A DNA stretch of 30,033 bases from assembly GCA_036940085.1 (NCBI GenBank), contig JALLBK010000744.1, positions 1 through 30,033 of the forward strand, given 5' to 3'. The position numbers and the translations under genes were made by a program. Within the stretch, counting starts at the first letter, position 1, and each line of letters opens with the position of its first letter. The notes below the pieces were generated by a model. The model did no database searches. It saw only the letters and a list, made by a program, of their open reading frames with translations, and was not told the origin of the DNA. The DNA comes from Discostella pseudostelligera. Taxonomy: Eukaryota; Bacillariophyta; Thalassiosirophyceae; Thalassiosirales; Thalassiosiraceae. Positions 9,995 to 19,817 of the stretch are shown one piece after another.

Positions 9995-11468
9995 TCAAAT
10001 TCCTTTGCTCTTCATAGTTTGAAGGGCAAGTGCAATCGATTTAATTCCTGTTTCGAACGGCACACTCTCCATTGAATTTCCCATCGCCCACCCAATCGTA
10101 TAGCAGGAGGCAACCAAACCGAACAAGAAGCCGCAAATGTGCAAGAGTGTGCGAAGGCAATCTAACTTGATAGCGACGAATGTGATAAAGCCAGCGTGGC
10201 AAATCTGATACACAATGCACTCAAGCAAGTTGCACTTGAGGAGAGAGAACTGGGATTGCCAACCTTCGCTACTAGCTGTTCCTGCCAACGTCTGCNAGCA
10301 AGTTGCACTTGAGGAGAGAGAACTGGGATTGCCAACCTTCGCTACTAGCTGTTCCTGCCAACGTCTGCCGATCCCACTCCATCATGAGCTGATTCTTCTC
10401 GCTGTAGTTCTCCATCATGAATGTCTTGGCATCGTTTCTTGCTTGTGTGGTGTCACCACGTTTCAAGTGAATGTAAATGTCAACTGGACATCCACCAATG
10501 CCTTGGTTCAAAGTATAAATGTCTGCCACAACTCGATCAGGCGAAAGCAAGCGACAATTTAACAGCTTTCCATCACGTACGTATGCAATGCAGACCGATA
10601 TGACGGGTCCTGAACATTTTTGCACCTGCTGCAAGAGGCACATTGATCCTTTGTATCTCGGAGTAAGGATGTAATCAAATGGCTGGTAGCCGTGATCAAG
10701 ACAAAATTTGCGACATGCGTACATGTACTCAACGTCCTTCTGGCCAAAGTCTACAACGGCACCTTCAGGCGATAGAAATAGCATTCGGCGTTCGTCGGCG
10801 TTGTGGAACTCTTCAATGTTTTCCTGGATCGTTAGTGCATCTTGTTTGAATGATCTCGAAACGAAAATGTCATCAGCCACAATCTTTCGGTACCATCCGA
10901 TCAATGGCATGAACTGTATCAATGCCTCACATACAAAGCCCACTCGAATCCGCTTGCAGGGTATGGACGCAAGTTGCGTAGAGTATCCGACGAACATCCC
11001 CACCATCCAATCAACACGCTATACAGGTTGGATGCGAGCAGCGGAATGGTTCTAGTCTGCGCAAGAAAAGATAAAAGTTGTTTTAGCAAGGATAGACTAC
11101 AAACTCACCGACCCATGGTTCGACAGCAGCAACGAATCTTTATATTTGCATTCCACGAGGAGGGCAACATCGTTGCAGTAGAGCTTTGTTCCAGAGACGA
11201 CCATCGGCATGAAAAATACTACCGGAGTTGTCCAGTTGATGATTGCAGTAGTGATCGTCATGTACTGTTTGTCGGGAAGAAGACCGAGCTTGTGAAAGAA
11301 GAACACCGGAACACCAAAAACAAATAGATCAAACGCGACATTCAGGCACAGCAGTGCTACACTGAAATGACAGTACATCATCACAGCGAGTGATTTTAGA
11401 GGCCCCGCTCCTTCGACGAGAAATCGTCGTGGGATGAATCGGCTCGGCTCGGCAGTTTTGGCCATCAT
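9995..11468 (-). CDS. LPLAT-family acyltransferase (AGPAT/LCLAT-like), two exons, interrupted by an assembly duplication
   Basis: Membrane enzyme that transfers an acyl chain from acyl-CoA to a lysophospholipid or glycerol-phosphate acceptor. Exons are 11468-11109 and 11018-9995; the intron is 11108-11019 (90 bp, GTGAGT...TATAG, phase 0). After removal of one 72-bp copy plus the N at 10296 the protein is 436 aa. The splice reconstitutes motif I: NHGS joined to RVDW gives the NHx4D catalytic pair, His118 and Asp123. Motif III appears as FLSPEGAVVD (201-210), with Ala where FPEGT has Thr. LTPRYKG (238-244) matches the PR-KG block of AGPAT3/4/5 and LCLAT1. Hydrophobic segments lie near residues 30-60 and in the C-terminal 80. 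The family is secure, but the acceptor (lysophosphatidate, lysocardiolipin or lysophosphatidylinositol) cannot be decided. It converges on AP-3 beta with 132 bp between stops. Confidence 0.85.
10224..10368. repeat. exact 72-bp direct duplication around a single N (assembly gap) in the acyltransferase gene
   Basis: Bases 10224-10295 and 10297-10368 are identical with only the N at 10296 between them. Read straight through, the minus-strand frame breaks. With one copy and the N removed the frame runs on through the hydrophobic C-terminus to the stop at 9997-9995. The length (72 bp) is the same as at 9141-9285, pointing to a fixed assembler overlap parameter. Confidence 0.95.
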
Positions 11469-11809
11469 GATTGAGTTCCGGAGTCAATGGTGTTGCTTTC
11501 CAGCCAATGCAAGTGAAGCGAAGAATGGGGGCAAGGTTTCAAATGTAATTTCAAAAAATTCAAATCGACGAATTTGACAGTGGAAGTGGATGAAGATCCT
11601 CAACGAAAGATATTGTAATCATAACATCCAATACTATCCGAACAACATTCACATCAGGGTTAATATTTACATGTACAACGAATTCCAACCCATTTCGCTG
11701 CACCGCCCCCTTCCAAAACAGAACATTCCACGACGAGAACTCGATCCTAGCAGGCTCCCCATATTTAAGAATAGCATTTTATCTCAAATGACAAGCTTAA
11801 GTCGAGATT
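11469..11809. other. intergenic: 5' flank of the acyltransferase gene and 3' flank of the next minus-strand gene
   Basis: These 341 bp carry no convincing gene. The part next to the acyltransferase start (11540-11580) is AT-rich with close repeats of TTTCAAA and TTCAAAT and an imperfect inverted pair around AATTTCAAAAAATTCAAAT. No TTTGGCGGGA or CACGTG is present, unlike most other promoters here. Confidence 0.4.
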
Positions 11810-12667
11810 TTAGTTCGCAACCGTCTCAAATTCATCATCATGATCATGCTCATCGTCCTCCTCCTCTGAATCAGAATGAACCGCCGAGGCTATACCCGAA
11901 TTCGGTAGTTCCACCCCATTACTACTCCTTGATTGCAAATTCAATGGTCGCATGTATCCCCGTGCGCGGATTGCATGTTCATCATGAGACTCTCTTCGAT
12001 ATTTCCTATAACATAAATATACCACTGATAGAGTGAATAGAAAAATAAACATTCCCATGGCACCAAAGGCACTTTCTTTGGTGAGTTCTTGATTGGATAA
12101 ATCGATACCTTTGATGTAGATAGGTTGAATTTTTATCATTGTGCCGACGTATGCCTGCCAATTATTTTGGTTATGTGAAGGAAATTATTTTGAAGGCGTC
12201 AAAAAGGAGATTGAAGGGATTGCATTATCATTCACCATTGCAAAATAAGAGAATATCACACAATCCAATGAATCTCTCGCATTCTTTACCAACAAACTTA
12301 CCGTGAACAATATTCCAGTAAATGAATAGACAGCACATAATCGGGATAATCCCTCGAGTCGTTGCGACGATACTATTCCATACATTATGCTATTAGAAAC
12401 AATGATTGCCAATCTGCGTATAGTCCACACTGTGTAGAAATACAGTCGATGACGTAAGGGCAACGAGGCAGATACTGGCGGATGATGATGATGATGATGA
12501 TGATTCCCTTTTCTTGATCGCGACGTAGGGGATCGACGAGGGGATAGACTACCGCTAGATGATCTACTGCTGGTACTGCCAGTAGGGGATGGGGGTGGCG
12601 AGGATTGATTGGAAAGAAGATAGCGTGGTAGGCCGCGTCGTCGACAGCCGAGTGGACCGTCGGCCAT
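11810..12667 (-). CDS. small membrane protein of unknown function, two exons
   Basis: Not recognised. Exons are 12667-12302 and 12154-11810; the 147-bp intron (GTAAGT...GGCAG) is phase 0, giving 236 aa. The join reads F-T joined to A-Y-V-G-T-M-I-K, completing a hydrophobic segment. Residues 1-65 are low complexity, rich in Ser, Pro and Arg, with a run of seven His at 56-62. Membrane segments are likely around 78-100, 108-130 and 150-172. The last 60 residues are hydrophilic and end in an acidic Glu/Asp/His-rich tail, so the tail probably faces the cytosol. It diverges from the RlmN gene with 249 bp between start codons. The splice signals and clean frame join support a real gene. Confidence 0.6.
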
Positions 12668-12916
12668 TGTTCATTGTTGGGTTTTGGTGTTGGTGTTGAT
12701 AGTGTTGGTTTTTGTGGTGCGTTGCGGTTGTGTTGCTTGTGGATGGGGCTTGGCTTGTTGGGGGGCTGTTTCAGTCGGCGGGGGTGCCCCCAAAGTCTCT
12801 GTCCTCGTGCTTTATCGCCAACGGACGTCTGGCCCGCACCGCCGCCCGCCACCACCGCCACCACCACCACCACCACCACCACCACCACCACTAACAGATA
12901 CTCCTACATCGGAACC
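12668..12916. promoter_or_regulatory. bidirectional promoter and 5' leader between the membrane-protein and RlmN genes
   Basis: This interval separates divergent starts at 12667 (-) and 12917 (+). A frame in phase with RlmN runs upstream to a TTG at 12674 but contains no ATG before 12917, and the ATG at 12917 sits in the favourable context ACCATGG, so translation most likely begins there. The interval contains a CAC trinucleotide microsatellite at 12849-12892. No E2F-like or CACGTG motif is seen. Confidence 0.5.
12849..12892. repeat. (CAC)n trinucleotide microsatellite in the RlmN leader
   Basis: A nearly pure run of CAC/ACC triplets with one CCG interruption lies 25 bp upstream of the RlmN start codon. 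It would be transcribed in the 5' leader and is likely length-polymorphic. A shorter ATG/CAT triplet run at 12481-12503 encodes the poly-His tract of the neighbouring gene. Confidence 0.85.
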
Positions 12917-14971
12917 ATGGCGGACACACTGATGTCGTCGTCGGCGGCACGGCAACGCAGCTCTTTCCTACTGGCCATCCTCCTCCTCTTTCCAGCTTCA
13001 TCGTCTTCGGCATCGCGATTCCACGATCGAGCAAAAGCATCGCTAGTGCCATCGCCATCGCACTGCTGCTTCATCCAGCATCAATTCTCATGGCCATCGG
13101 CGGCAACCATCTCCCATCATCGTCGTCGACGCTCCTCGTGCCAAGGTACGTTGGGAGAACCATGCTGTCGATATAATCATCAACAACAACAACGCCCTCG
13201 TCGATCTCGTCATCATCATACAACATCTCACTTCGCACATCAAAAAACTGATGCGGATCAAATACATGTGCATGAATCCATCTCGTCTACTGGCGGCCCA
13301 AAACAACAGCAACATTTACTACTCGGACTTTCATTACAAGAATTATCCAACAAGTTACAAGGATCAGGAAGGGCCCTGGCTGTTTGGGATTGCCTACGTT
13401 TGGGCTTGGATCCTAATTTATATTATTCTTCCACTGCTAGAAATAATGTTTGTGATGGGACGGATGATGCTGATGAGGAAGATGAGATGGTGGGGGTCAT
13501 GAGGGGGGATGTTTCCGATGATGCCATTTATGATGCCTGGATTGCGGCAACGGCTTCGTTGACCATGACCAAAGACAACATGATCAATAGCACCGTTTAT
13601 AATAGTATTGGGAAGAAAGTACTCATGAACGAACTACCAGACCAAGGACGGAACAATCATGGACGGAGTTTAGGATCTAATGCTTGGAATAAATTGCAGA
13701 AGTGCATGACGAGGGCGGAGTATGATGTCCAACCCATTATCAACTTGGATGACGGTGATAATATTGAAACAAAACTTCGATGGGAAGACGAGCAACGACG
13801 CGAGCACGTCAATGGAAATGCAATCTACACAATTGACAATTCCATTGCCTCATTATCTCACTTGAATGTTAGCCCCGATGGCACCACCAAGTTACTATTA
13901 AAAATGAAGTCGGATGGATTGGAGGTCGAGAGCGTGATTATTCCGTGGATGGAGAAAGGGTTTAGCACCCTTTGTGTGTCGTAAGTTGTTTTACTAGTTT
14001 CGTTTCTGAACAAGAATTGCTGGGCAGGTGCATTCATGATGCGTCCTTTTCTCTCTTGCTCTCCTGAATTGGGAATAGGTCTCAGGTGGGATGCCGACAG
14101 GGATGCACTTTTTGTGCCACGGGACGTGAGTGTATCTCCATCCACTTTGAAAGGACATGACCACTTACTTTATTATTGTTTTCTCATCCTTCTCTTACGG
14201 CTTGATTGTATAGGCATGGGAAAACTAAGATCTCTAACCACCGACGAGATACTTGTGCAAGTTTACTTCGCTTCGAAAGTTTGTCGTATTGCCAACAATA
14301 TCTCAACAACACGAGGAGATGCAGCCGTTAGTTTACCAAAAGTGGACAACATTGTATTCATGGGAATGGGTGAGCCCGCTGATAATGCACATGCTGTAGT
14401 GTCGGCGGTACGAACTATGGTGGATAGGAGCATGTTTGGCTTGGCGCAAAGTAAGATTACAATATCCACCGTTGCGCCGGATCCAGGTGCATTTGCGACA
14501 CTTGGCCAAGCCCCAGCGGCGCTGGCGTGGAGTGTCCATGCTGTCGATGATGCATTGAGACTAAAATTAGTTCCTACGACGAAATACTCAATGGAAGAGT
14601 TACGAATGGGATTGGTTACAGCACTCCAAAGTCGAGCAAACAAACTGCGTAGGACGATGCTTGAGGTGGCATTAATAGAGGGAGTTAATGACTCAGATGA
14701 TGATGCAATGCGTTTGGCAGAATTTTCTCAAGCGATAATGAATGATGTCAATGGATCAAAAGTTGTGGTGAATTTGATAACATACAATGCAATTGATCAT
14801 CCGACCTACTGCGCTCCCTCGAAAGAGAGGGTGTTGGGATTTCAGAAAATCATAACTGACGGTGGTGTATTGTGCTATGTTAGGACAACAAGAGGAGATG
14901 ATGAGAGCGCTGCATGTGGACAGCTTGCGACGAGGAAAAGGAAACATGTAGATGATGTTGTGGTTGCATGA
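12917..14971 (+). CDS. rlmN: RlmN-type radical-SAM rRNA/tRNA adenine-C2 methyltransferase, three exons, probably organelle-targeted
   Basis: RlmN methylates C2 of an adenine in large-subunit rRNA and in some tRNAs, using a 4Fe-4S cluster and two SAM. Exons are 12917-13980, 14079-14125 (47 nt) and 14214-14971, with introns of 98 and 88 bp; the joined protein is 622 aa. Only this splicing yields [20 protein letters not shown], with the cluster triad Cys360, Cys364 and Cys367. Cys353 is seven residues upstream, as Cys118 is from Cys125 in E. coli RlmN. GMGEP follows, and RGDDESAACGQL near the C-terminus supplies the methyl-carrying Cys605 (Cys355 in E. coli). The first 340 residues are long for the family: a hydrophobic signal-like segment (16-28), an ASSSSASRF stretch and a basic His/Arg/Gln-rich region suggest a bipartite plastid presequence. 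The family call is very secure; plastid location is inferred. Confidence 0.92.
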
Positions 14972-15485
14972 ATCGTAGTACGTTGACAGATTGCTACTTA
15001 TGTACATTTAAGAGCTTATGCCTAATCTGCATCCCTTTTTTCACCATTGCGAATATATGAACGATTCGCTTCATGTCGATGCAGTAATTCGGATCTTTAA
15101 TGATGATGGTGGTAGGGGTAGATCATGGTAGAGGTATCTACTCTAGTACGACACTTGATGGATGGAGGAACCTTTCACGTGTCACGTGGACATCTCTTCC
15201 CGCCACAAATTAAGTTGCACCCAAGCTCCACGTGGATGCTCATTTCCTGCTGAAGATTCTCAGTCTCGTAGGAATTCGTTGGAGATACTAGGAAGAAAGC
15301 ACGAAAATCTCTCGATATCTATCTAAAATAGTAATATTTGCCATCCGAACATCGCCAAGAACTGTGCCACACTGTGCCACCCCTCCAAAAAATTTGAAAC
15401 ATCCATCCGATGGGCACATCATGAGAAGGGGGCGGATCTCAATCTCACCTCCCAAAGCCATCAATCATCTACTCTATCCACCCTC
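14972..15485 (+). promoter_or_regulatory. promoter region of the secreted-family gene at 15486, with three CACGTG boxes and one E2F-like site
   Basis: The interval lies between a gene end and the next start on the same strand. CACGTG occurs at 15176-15181, 15183-15188 and 15229-15234. Between the second and third is TTCCCGCCACAAA (15198-15210), the reverse complement of a TGTGGCGGGAA-type E2F-like motif. An AT-rich stretch at 15318-15340 could hold a TATA-like element, and CTGTGCCACA is repeated in tandem at 15361-15380. No gene is seen. Confidence 0.45.
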
Positions 15486-17205
15486 ATGATCATGAGCCAA
15501 AGCAGCAGCCAAAGCAGCATCAAGATGTTAGCCTATGCCGTACCCGCCCTCCTTATGATGGGGAACACTGTCACCGCCAAGGTAGGTCGCGGTCGCAGCA
15601 ACCTACAGAAGAAGTTGTTCAAGAACTTGAAGCAGTCGACGGTCGGAGATTGGCGTCAGCTTCAAAACAATAACAACTATAATAATAACTATGTCGCCGC
15701 TGAGGGTAATAGCGTTGAGGAAACCAACGAATATGGATTTCTACCTGCGAATTACGCCCTCTCGTACAGTCGCTGTGCTGCTGTGCAGCAGTTCGATGAT
15801 GAGGTTGCGATGAGTCAGGATACGAATACGGTCCTTGCTACAATGAACTTTGCCATCTTTCGCTTCTGTCCTGAGGATACGTGCGATGCAGCAGAAGACG
15901 GATATGCTCGTCGTCTTCAACAGTATAATGCTGCTAATGAAGGACAGAACCAAGCACAGGATGTACTCTACGGAGCGCGCGGTAGCGGTTGCCAAAGCGA
16001 TTACGGCGAATACATGATGGAACTCGAGGACTACCTACAAATCATGGCTGAATATCAGCAGGAACAGGCAGGAGAGTATTGCTCTTACTGCCAGGATTAC
16101 ATGTATACTATCTACCAGAAATATGTCTCGAAATGTATGTCTAATGGCAATTGCCGTAATCGCCATCTGCAATATGAAGACTTCAAGAACGACATGTCGG
16201 GTGAAGTGCAACGAGAGCTGGGCTTCAATTTCGGAATTTGCATGAGCTATTCTACTCTATGTGACGGGGATGATGCAATTGAAAATGAGATTGAGGAGTA
16301 CCTTGAATGTAAGGAAGCCAATGGGGCATATATTGGTCCTCATTGTGCCGAGGATGGTTATACGGTCACTCTCGGAGTGTTCTCCGATATGAATTGCAAC
16401 GTTTATATTGGTGGCGATGTCGCCAACTACCTTGGGCAAGAATTAGAAGATGATGCGCTCAAAAATTGGTACAACTCTCGGCATGGGACGCTTAGTATTC
16501 TATATGAGGGAGAGGAAGACGCGATGTGCTTCTCATGCAAGAAGGTGAGTATGTCAATTCTGAATTGCTTCTGACACGTCATTTACAAATTACAATTAAC
16601 TAGTTCATTTATTTTAAATCTTTCAGGACGACACGGACTTTGAAAACATGAACAAAAGCGATGACCAGACCGCGGAAGAAACTGAATACGGCGACAATGA
16701 AATGAGTGAACTATGTCAGATGGTCTATGAATCCAGCGCCCACTGTCCCAAAAATTTTGCTGACATCAGTTCCAGCAGCCTGAGTAAAACTCAGATGAAG
16801 GAGATGCAATTATCCTGCTCTTATATTGATAGTGTCGTCATGGGCAACTACGACGAGATGGGATATGTCAACCTCAAGAGTAACTGGAACTTTGACAGCG
16901 AGACCAGCCCTGAATGGCTTCGTGATGCAAACCAGTACAGAGCAGCAGTCACGGACGTGTCCCCTCTCCAGATATTCTTCCTAGTGGTTTCAATTCTTGC
17001 TTGCGTCACACTAGCGACTTGGTCGAAGTCACTGCATTCATCGCTGACCAACAAGGAACCCTGGGCTCCTCGGCGCAACTGGAATCTAAAGAGCGCATTC
17101 CGCCGTAGGAACTACGCCATGGAGCAGCCAGGAATTTCTCCAATAGATTCTGGCATCGGTGCGAGCCGTGTACGAAGTGAAGCAACTGCATACTATCTTT
17201 CCTAA
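15486..17205 (+). CDS. secreted type I membrane protein of a Cys-rich, RXL- and Asn-rich family (silicanin-like layout), two exons
   Basis: No named family recognised from sequence alone. Exons are 15486-16544 and 16627-17205; the 82-bp intron is phase 0, giving 545 aa. A signal peptide covers about residues 1-31. It is followed by a Lys/Arg-rich segment, RQL at 57-59 and an Asn/Tyr run at 61-69; RRL at 142-144 also precedes a Gln/Asn-rich stretch. The lumenal part is rich in Cys, with blocks [48 protein letters not shown] and [16 protein letters not shown]. One membrane span lies at about 465-485, followed by a basic cytosolic tail ending YYLS. RXL motifs, Asn/Gln-rich segments and a single C-terminal span are known from diatom biosilica proteins such as silicanin-1, so a silica-vesicle role is possible but unproven. 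Its inverted paralogue lies at 17754-19817. Confidence 0.8.
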
Positions 17206-17753
17206 GTTGTTGAGTGACCTGTGGTGTCCTTTATCGATTGTCTATTGAGGAGGAGAACGGTCACACCCCTTGTAAAAATGTTATTTGCAAATAATGTACA
17301 GATAAACATAAAACACCTGAAGATTTGAGATCAAAGATTATTTAAGGAATGCTAGGTAGTGAGATGAAAATGTGTACATACTGTATCTAACGATTGCACC
17401 TTATCACGCTCTTGACGTTCGGCCTTCTAATGAGTTCGAGCAGATGCTGTGTTTCCTTATGAACTTAGAGAATACTCCTAGTCGACACCGTCAGTTACCT
17501 TACTACCTTGCAATCATTCGCAATTAGAGATCATAGAAGTAGAAAATTTGATAATATGTTCAATTGCGTATCGTTATTTTGAGAGTGACTATTCTATACA
17601 ATGGCGCCACTCGAATTAGTGTTATTGTAACATCAGACACACCAACAGGTAATTTGTACAGACCACACTGCAAAATGTCATATCCTATACAAACATGATG
17701 CAGACCGTTTCCTAACAGATAGGAAATATAAACATGGTGGTAATCCGCTCTTT
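17206..17753. other. intergenic region between convergent paralogues
   Basis: This 548-bp stretch holds the 3' ends of two converging genes. It is AT-rich with no open frame that looks like protein. No inverted repeat reaching into both genes, no transposon end and no tRNA-like fold was found by eye. AATAAA-like and ATAAACATAAA stretches near 17302-17312 could serve polyadenylation of the plus-strand gene. Confidence 0.4.
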
Positions 17754-19817
17754 TTAATCAAGGTAGTAGCCATTGCTTTGAGAACGTCCCATGACAATGC
17801 CTGAATTTTGACGGTCAATGGGCTCCACAGCGTTGGCACCATAGCGGCGAGGCCTCCATGGACCTCTCTTGGAGAGTGATTGGTGAAGTGTCATTGACCA
17901 CACAGCGAAGATGGCACAGGCGGAGAGAGATGCAACGAGGCCAAATATTTGAATGGGGGTGACTCCCTTTCGGCTCTCCGAAAACCACCCGTTCTGACTT
18001 TCGATGGCGGCGTATTCAGCGGAGTTGAGGAAGCCCATCTCGTCGTAATTGCCCATAACAACCGAGTTGATGAAATCACAGGCGAGGTCTTCTTGTGCCA
18101 CTGCCTCAGCATACTTGGCTTGGCTTGTCCTAGTGGTGTAACTGCGGAAGTGCTTGTCGCAGCGAGCGCTGGCCATGTAGAGGTTCTCGCAGATCTTTGC
18201 AATTTCATCATTGTTTGCATCATCCAAGTCCTCATAAAGCAAGTCCTGAGAATTTTTGCAGGCAGTAAAAGTATTATAAGATTTGGTTCATTCCAAAAGA
18301 GAATATAAGAAAAATGCGAATACACTTACCCCATTCCTGCATGGAATGCAAACATCATCCTCATTTGAATACGTCAACATGTCCAAGGGTCCGTTGGCAG
18401 AGTTGTACCAAGACTTGAGCGCATCCGATTCAATGTCGATTTCCTCACCAATGAAGTTAGCGATGTCAACACTGTTACCAATGTAGTCGTTGCAGTACTC
18501 GTCGGAGAACACACCAAGCGTTACCGTAAAGCCATCCTTAGCACAGTGAGGACCAACATAGGCTTGTACACCATTGTTCTTCTGCACGGCAGTGCACGTG
18601 AAGTACTCTGTGAGATGCTCATCAATGCTGTTGTTATCGCAGAGGTTCTTGTACTCCGTGCACGTATCGTACTCGGGGCACACGTTGTAATACTTTCCAT
18701 TAGCTTGTCCACCGTAGATGTCACCTCCAAGTTCACGTTCTATTTGTTCACGCTCGTCGGAGTTCTTGAACTCTTCGTACGAGAGTTTGCGATTGTTGCC
18801 GCCATTCTTGAGCCAAACTTGGTATACATTGTACATGCAATCCTTGCAGTAGGAGCAGTAGGTCTGGAAACGTTCTTCTTGGAATTCAAGCATCATCTGG
18901 AGGTAATCGGTGAGCTCGACCATGTACTCGCCGTAGTTGGACTGACAGCCCTCCCCGCGTGCACCAAACACCTCGGCATCATCTTCAGGTGACCAGTTCT
19001 TGGTGAAGTCGAAGGTGTGGCTGCTGTAGGGGTTGCTTGTGCTGCTGCTACTGGAGAGGTCACGTTTACTGTTCGCCTGAACCTTTTGGTATGCAACGCA
19101 CTGTGTGTTGCATGCGGAAGTGCATGCTTCTTCACTGTATCCATTGCCATTGTTGTTGTAGCTGTTGGATTGCTGATTTCCGATGGTCTGGCACTGTTGC
19201 TCGCATCCACAATCAGCATAGTCTCTGACGAATCCCATGCAAGTTGCTTCAGGACAGAAGCGAAAGACGGCAAAGTTCTTGGTGGCGAAGACGCTTGTGG
19301 AATCTTCCTGAGCAGCAAGTTCTCCGTCGAACTGACGCACGGCAGCGCAGCGGTTGTACGAGAGAGCGTACTGGGTAGCATCGAAGCCAAAAGTGTTCTC
19401 CCACTCTCCGTAGGCCATGAAGTAATCGTCAGACCCATCGAAGTTCTCGGTATACTTGTAGTTATCAGCATTGGTCTTACTGTTGTAGTTGTTCTTGGCG
19501 TTGGCGTTGTAGTTTTCGTTTGCGTAGTAGTTGTTCTGAAGCTTACGAGCAGCACCACCGCCCTCCGCCGCTGGCTTCACAACGATGGCTTTCTCGATGA
19601 TCTTCTTGCGAAGCGCCGAGGACTCCTTCGACGTGCCGTACAAAGTCTTCTTGAACTCCTTCTCAGTGTCTTGGTTAAGCTGACGAGTGTTGCGCTTACT
19701 GTTGCCTGATTTCATGGCACGCATGAACTCCACCTTTTGCTTCGGGGTGGCGGCGGCGGTGACGACACCATGTCCGACGACGACGATGGTCAAGGCTGCA
19801 ATCGATTGGGTCAACAT
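17754..19817 (-). CDS. secreted type I membrane protein, paralogue of the 15486-17205 gene, two exons
   Basis: Exons are 19817-18330 and 18245-17754; the 84-bp intron (GTAAGT...CTCAG) is phase 0 and sits just after the last lumenal Cys-x-x-Cys, the same place as in the neighbour. The joined protein is 659 aa. It has a signal peptide (about 1-22), a basic region, RQL at 45-47, RKL at 91-93 and an Asn/Tyr-rich segment at 94-120. Shared blocks include ALSYNRCAAVRQFD, FAVFRFCPEATC, GARGEGCQSNYGEYM, YVGPHCAKDGFTVTLG and [13 protein letters not shown] membrane span lies at about 592-614, with a basic tail ending YYLD. It is longer than its neighbour because of an extra segment (about 193-285) with seven added Cys, an Asn/Gln-rich patch and a Ser run. 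A silica-vesicle role is possible from the layout; nothing proves it. Confidence 0.82.

Noticed and set aside
9141..10368. True tandem duplications or target-site duplications of a mobile element
   Set aside because: Each pair is separated by a single N, is perfectly identical, breaks a conserved frame by 73 bp, and has the same 72-bp length at both places; no transposase or terminal inverted repeats lie between.
12674..12916. N-terminal extension of RlmN with a poly-Thr run encoded by the CAC repeat
   Set aside because: No ATG exists in this stretch (it would start at TTG), and a good ACCATGG start followed by a signal-like segment lies at 12917.
17206..17753. tRNA gene or small RNA in the convergent intergenic region
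   Set aside because: A GAGTTCGAGC stretch near 17432 looked like a T-loop, but no matching acceptor stem or anticodon arm could be found. Running tRNAscan-SE would settle it.
18893..19709. Long open frames antisense or out of frame within the minus-strand secreted-family gene (221 aa and 230 aa)
   Set aside because: They overlap the well-supported 659-aa protein, have no domain, and arise from its biased Asn, Tyr and Ser codons read in other frames.
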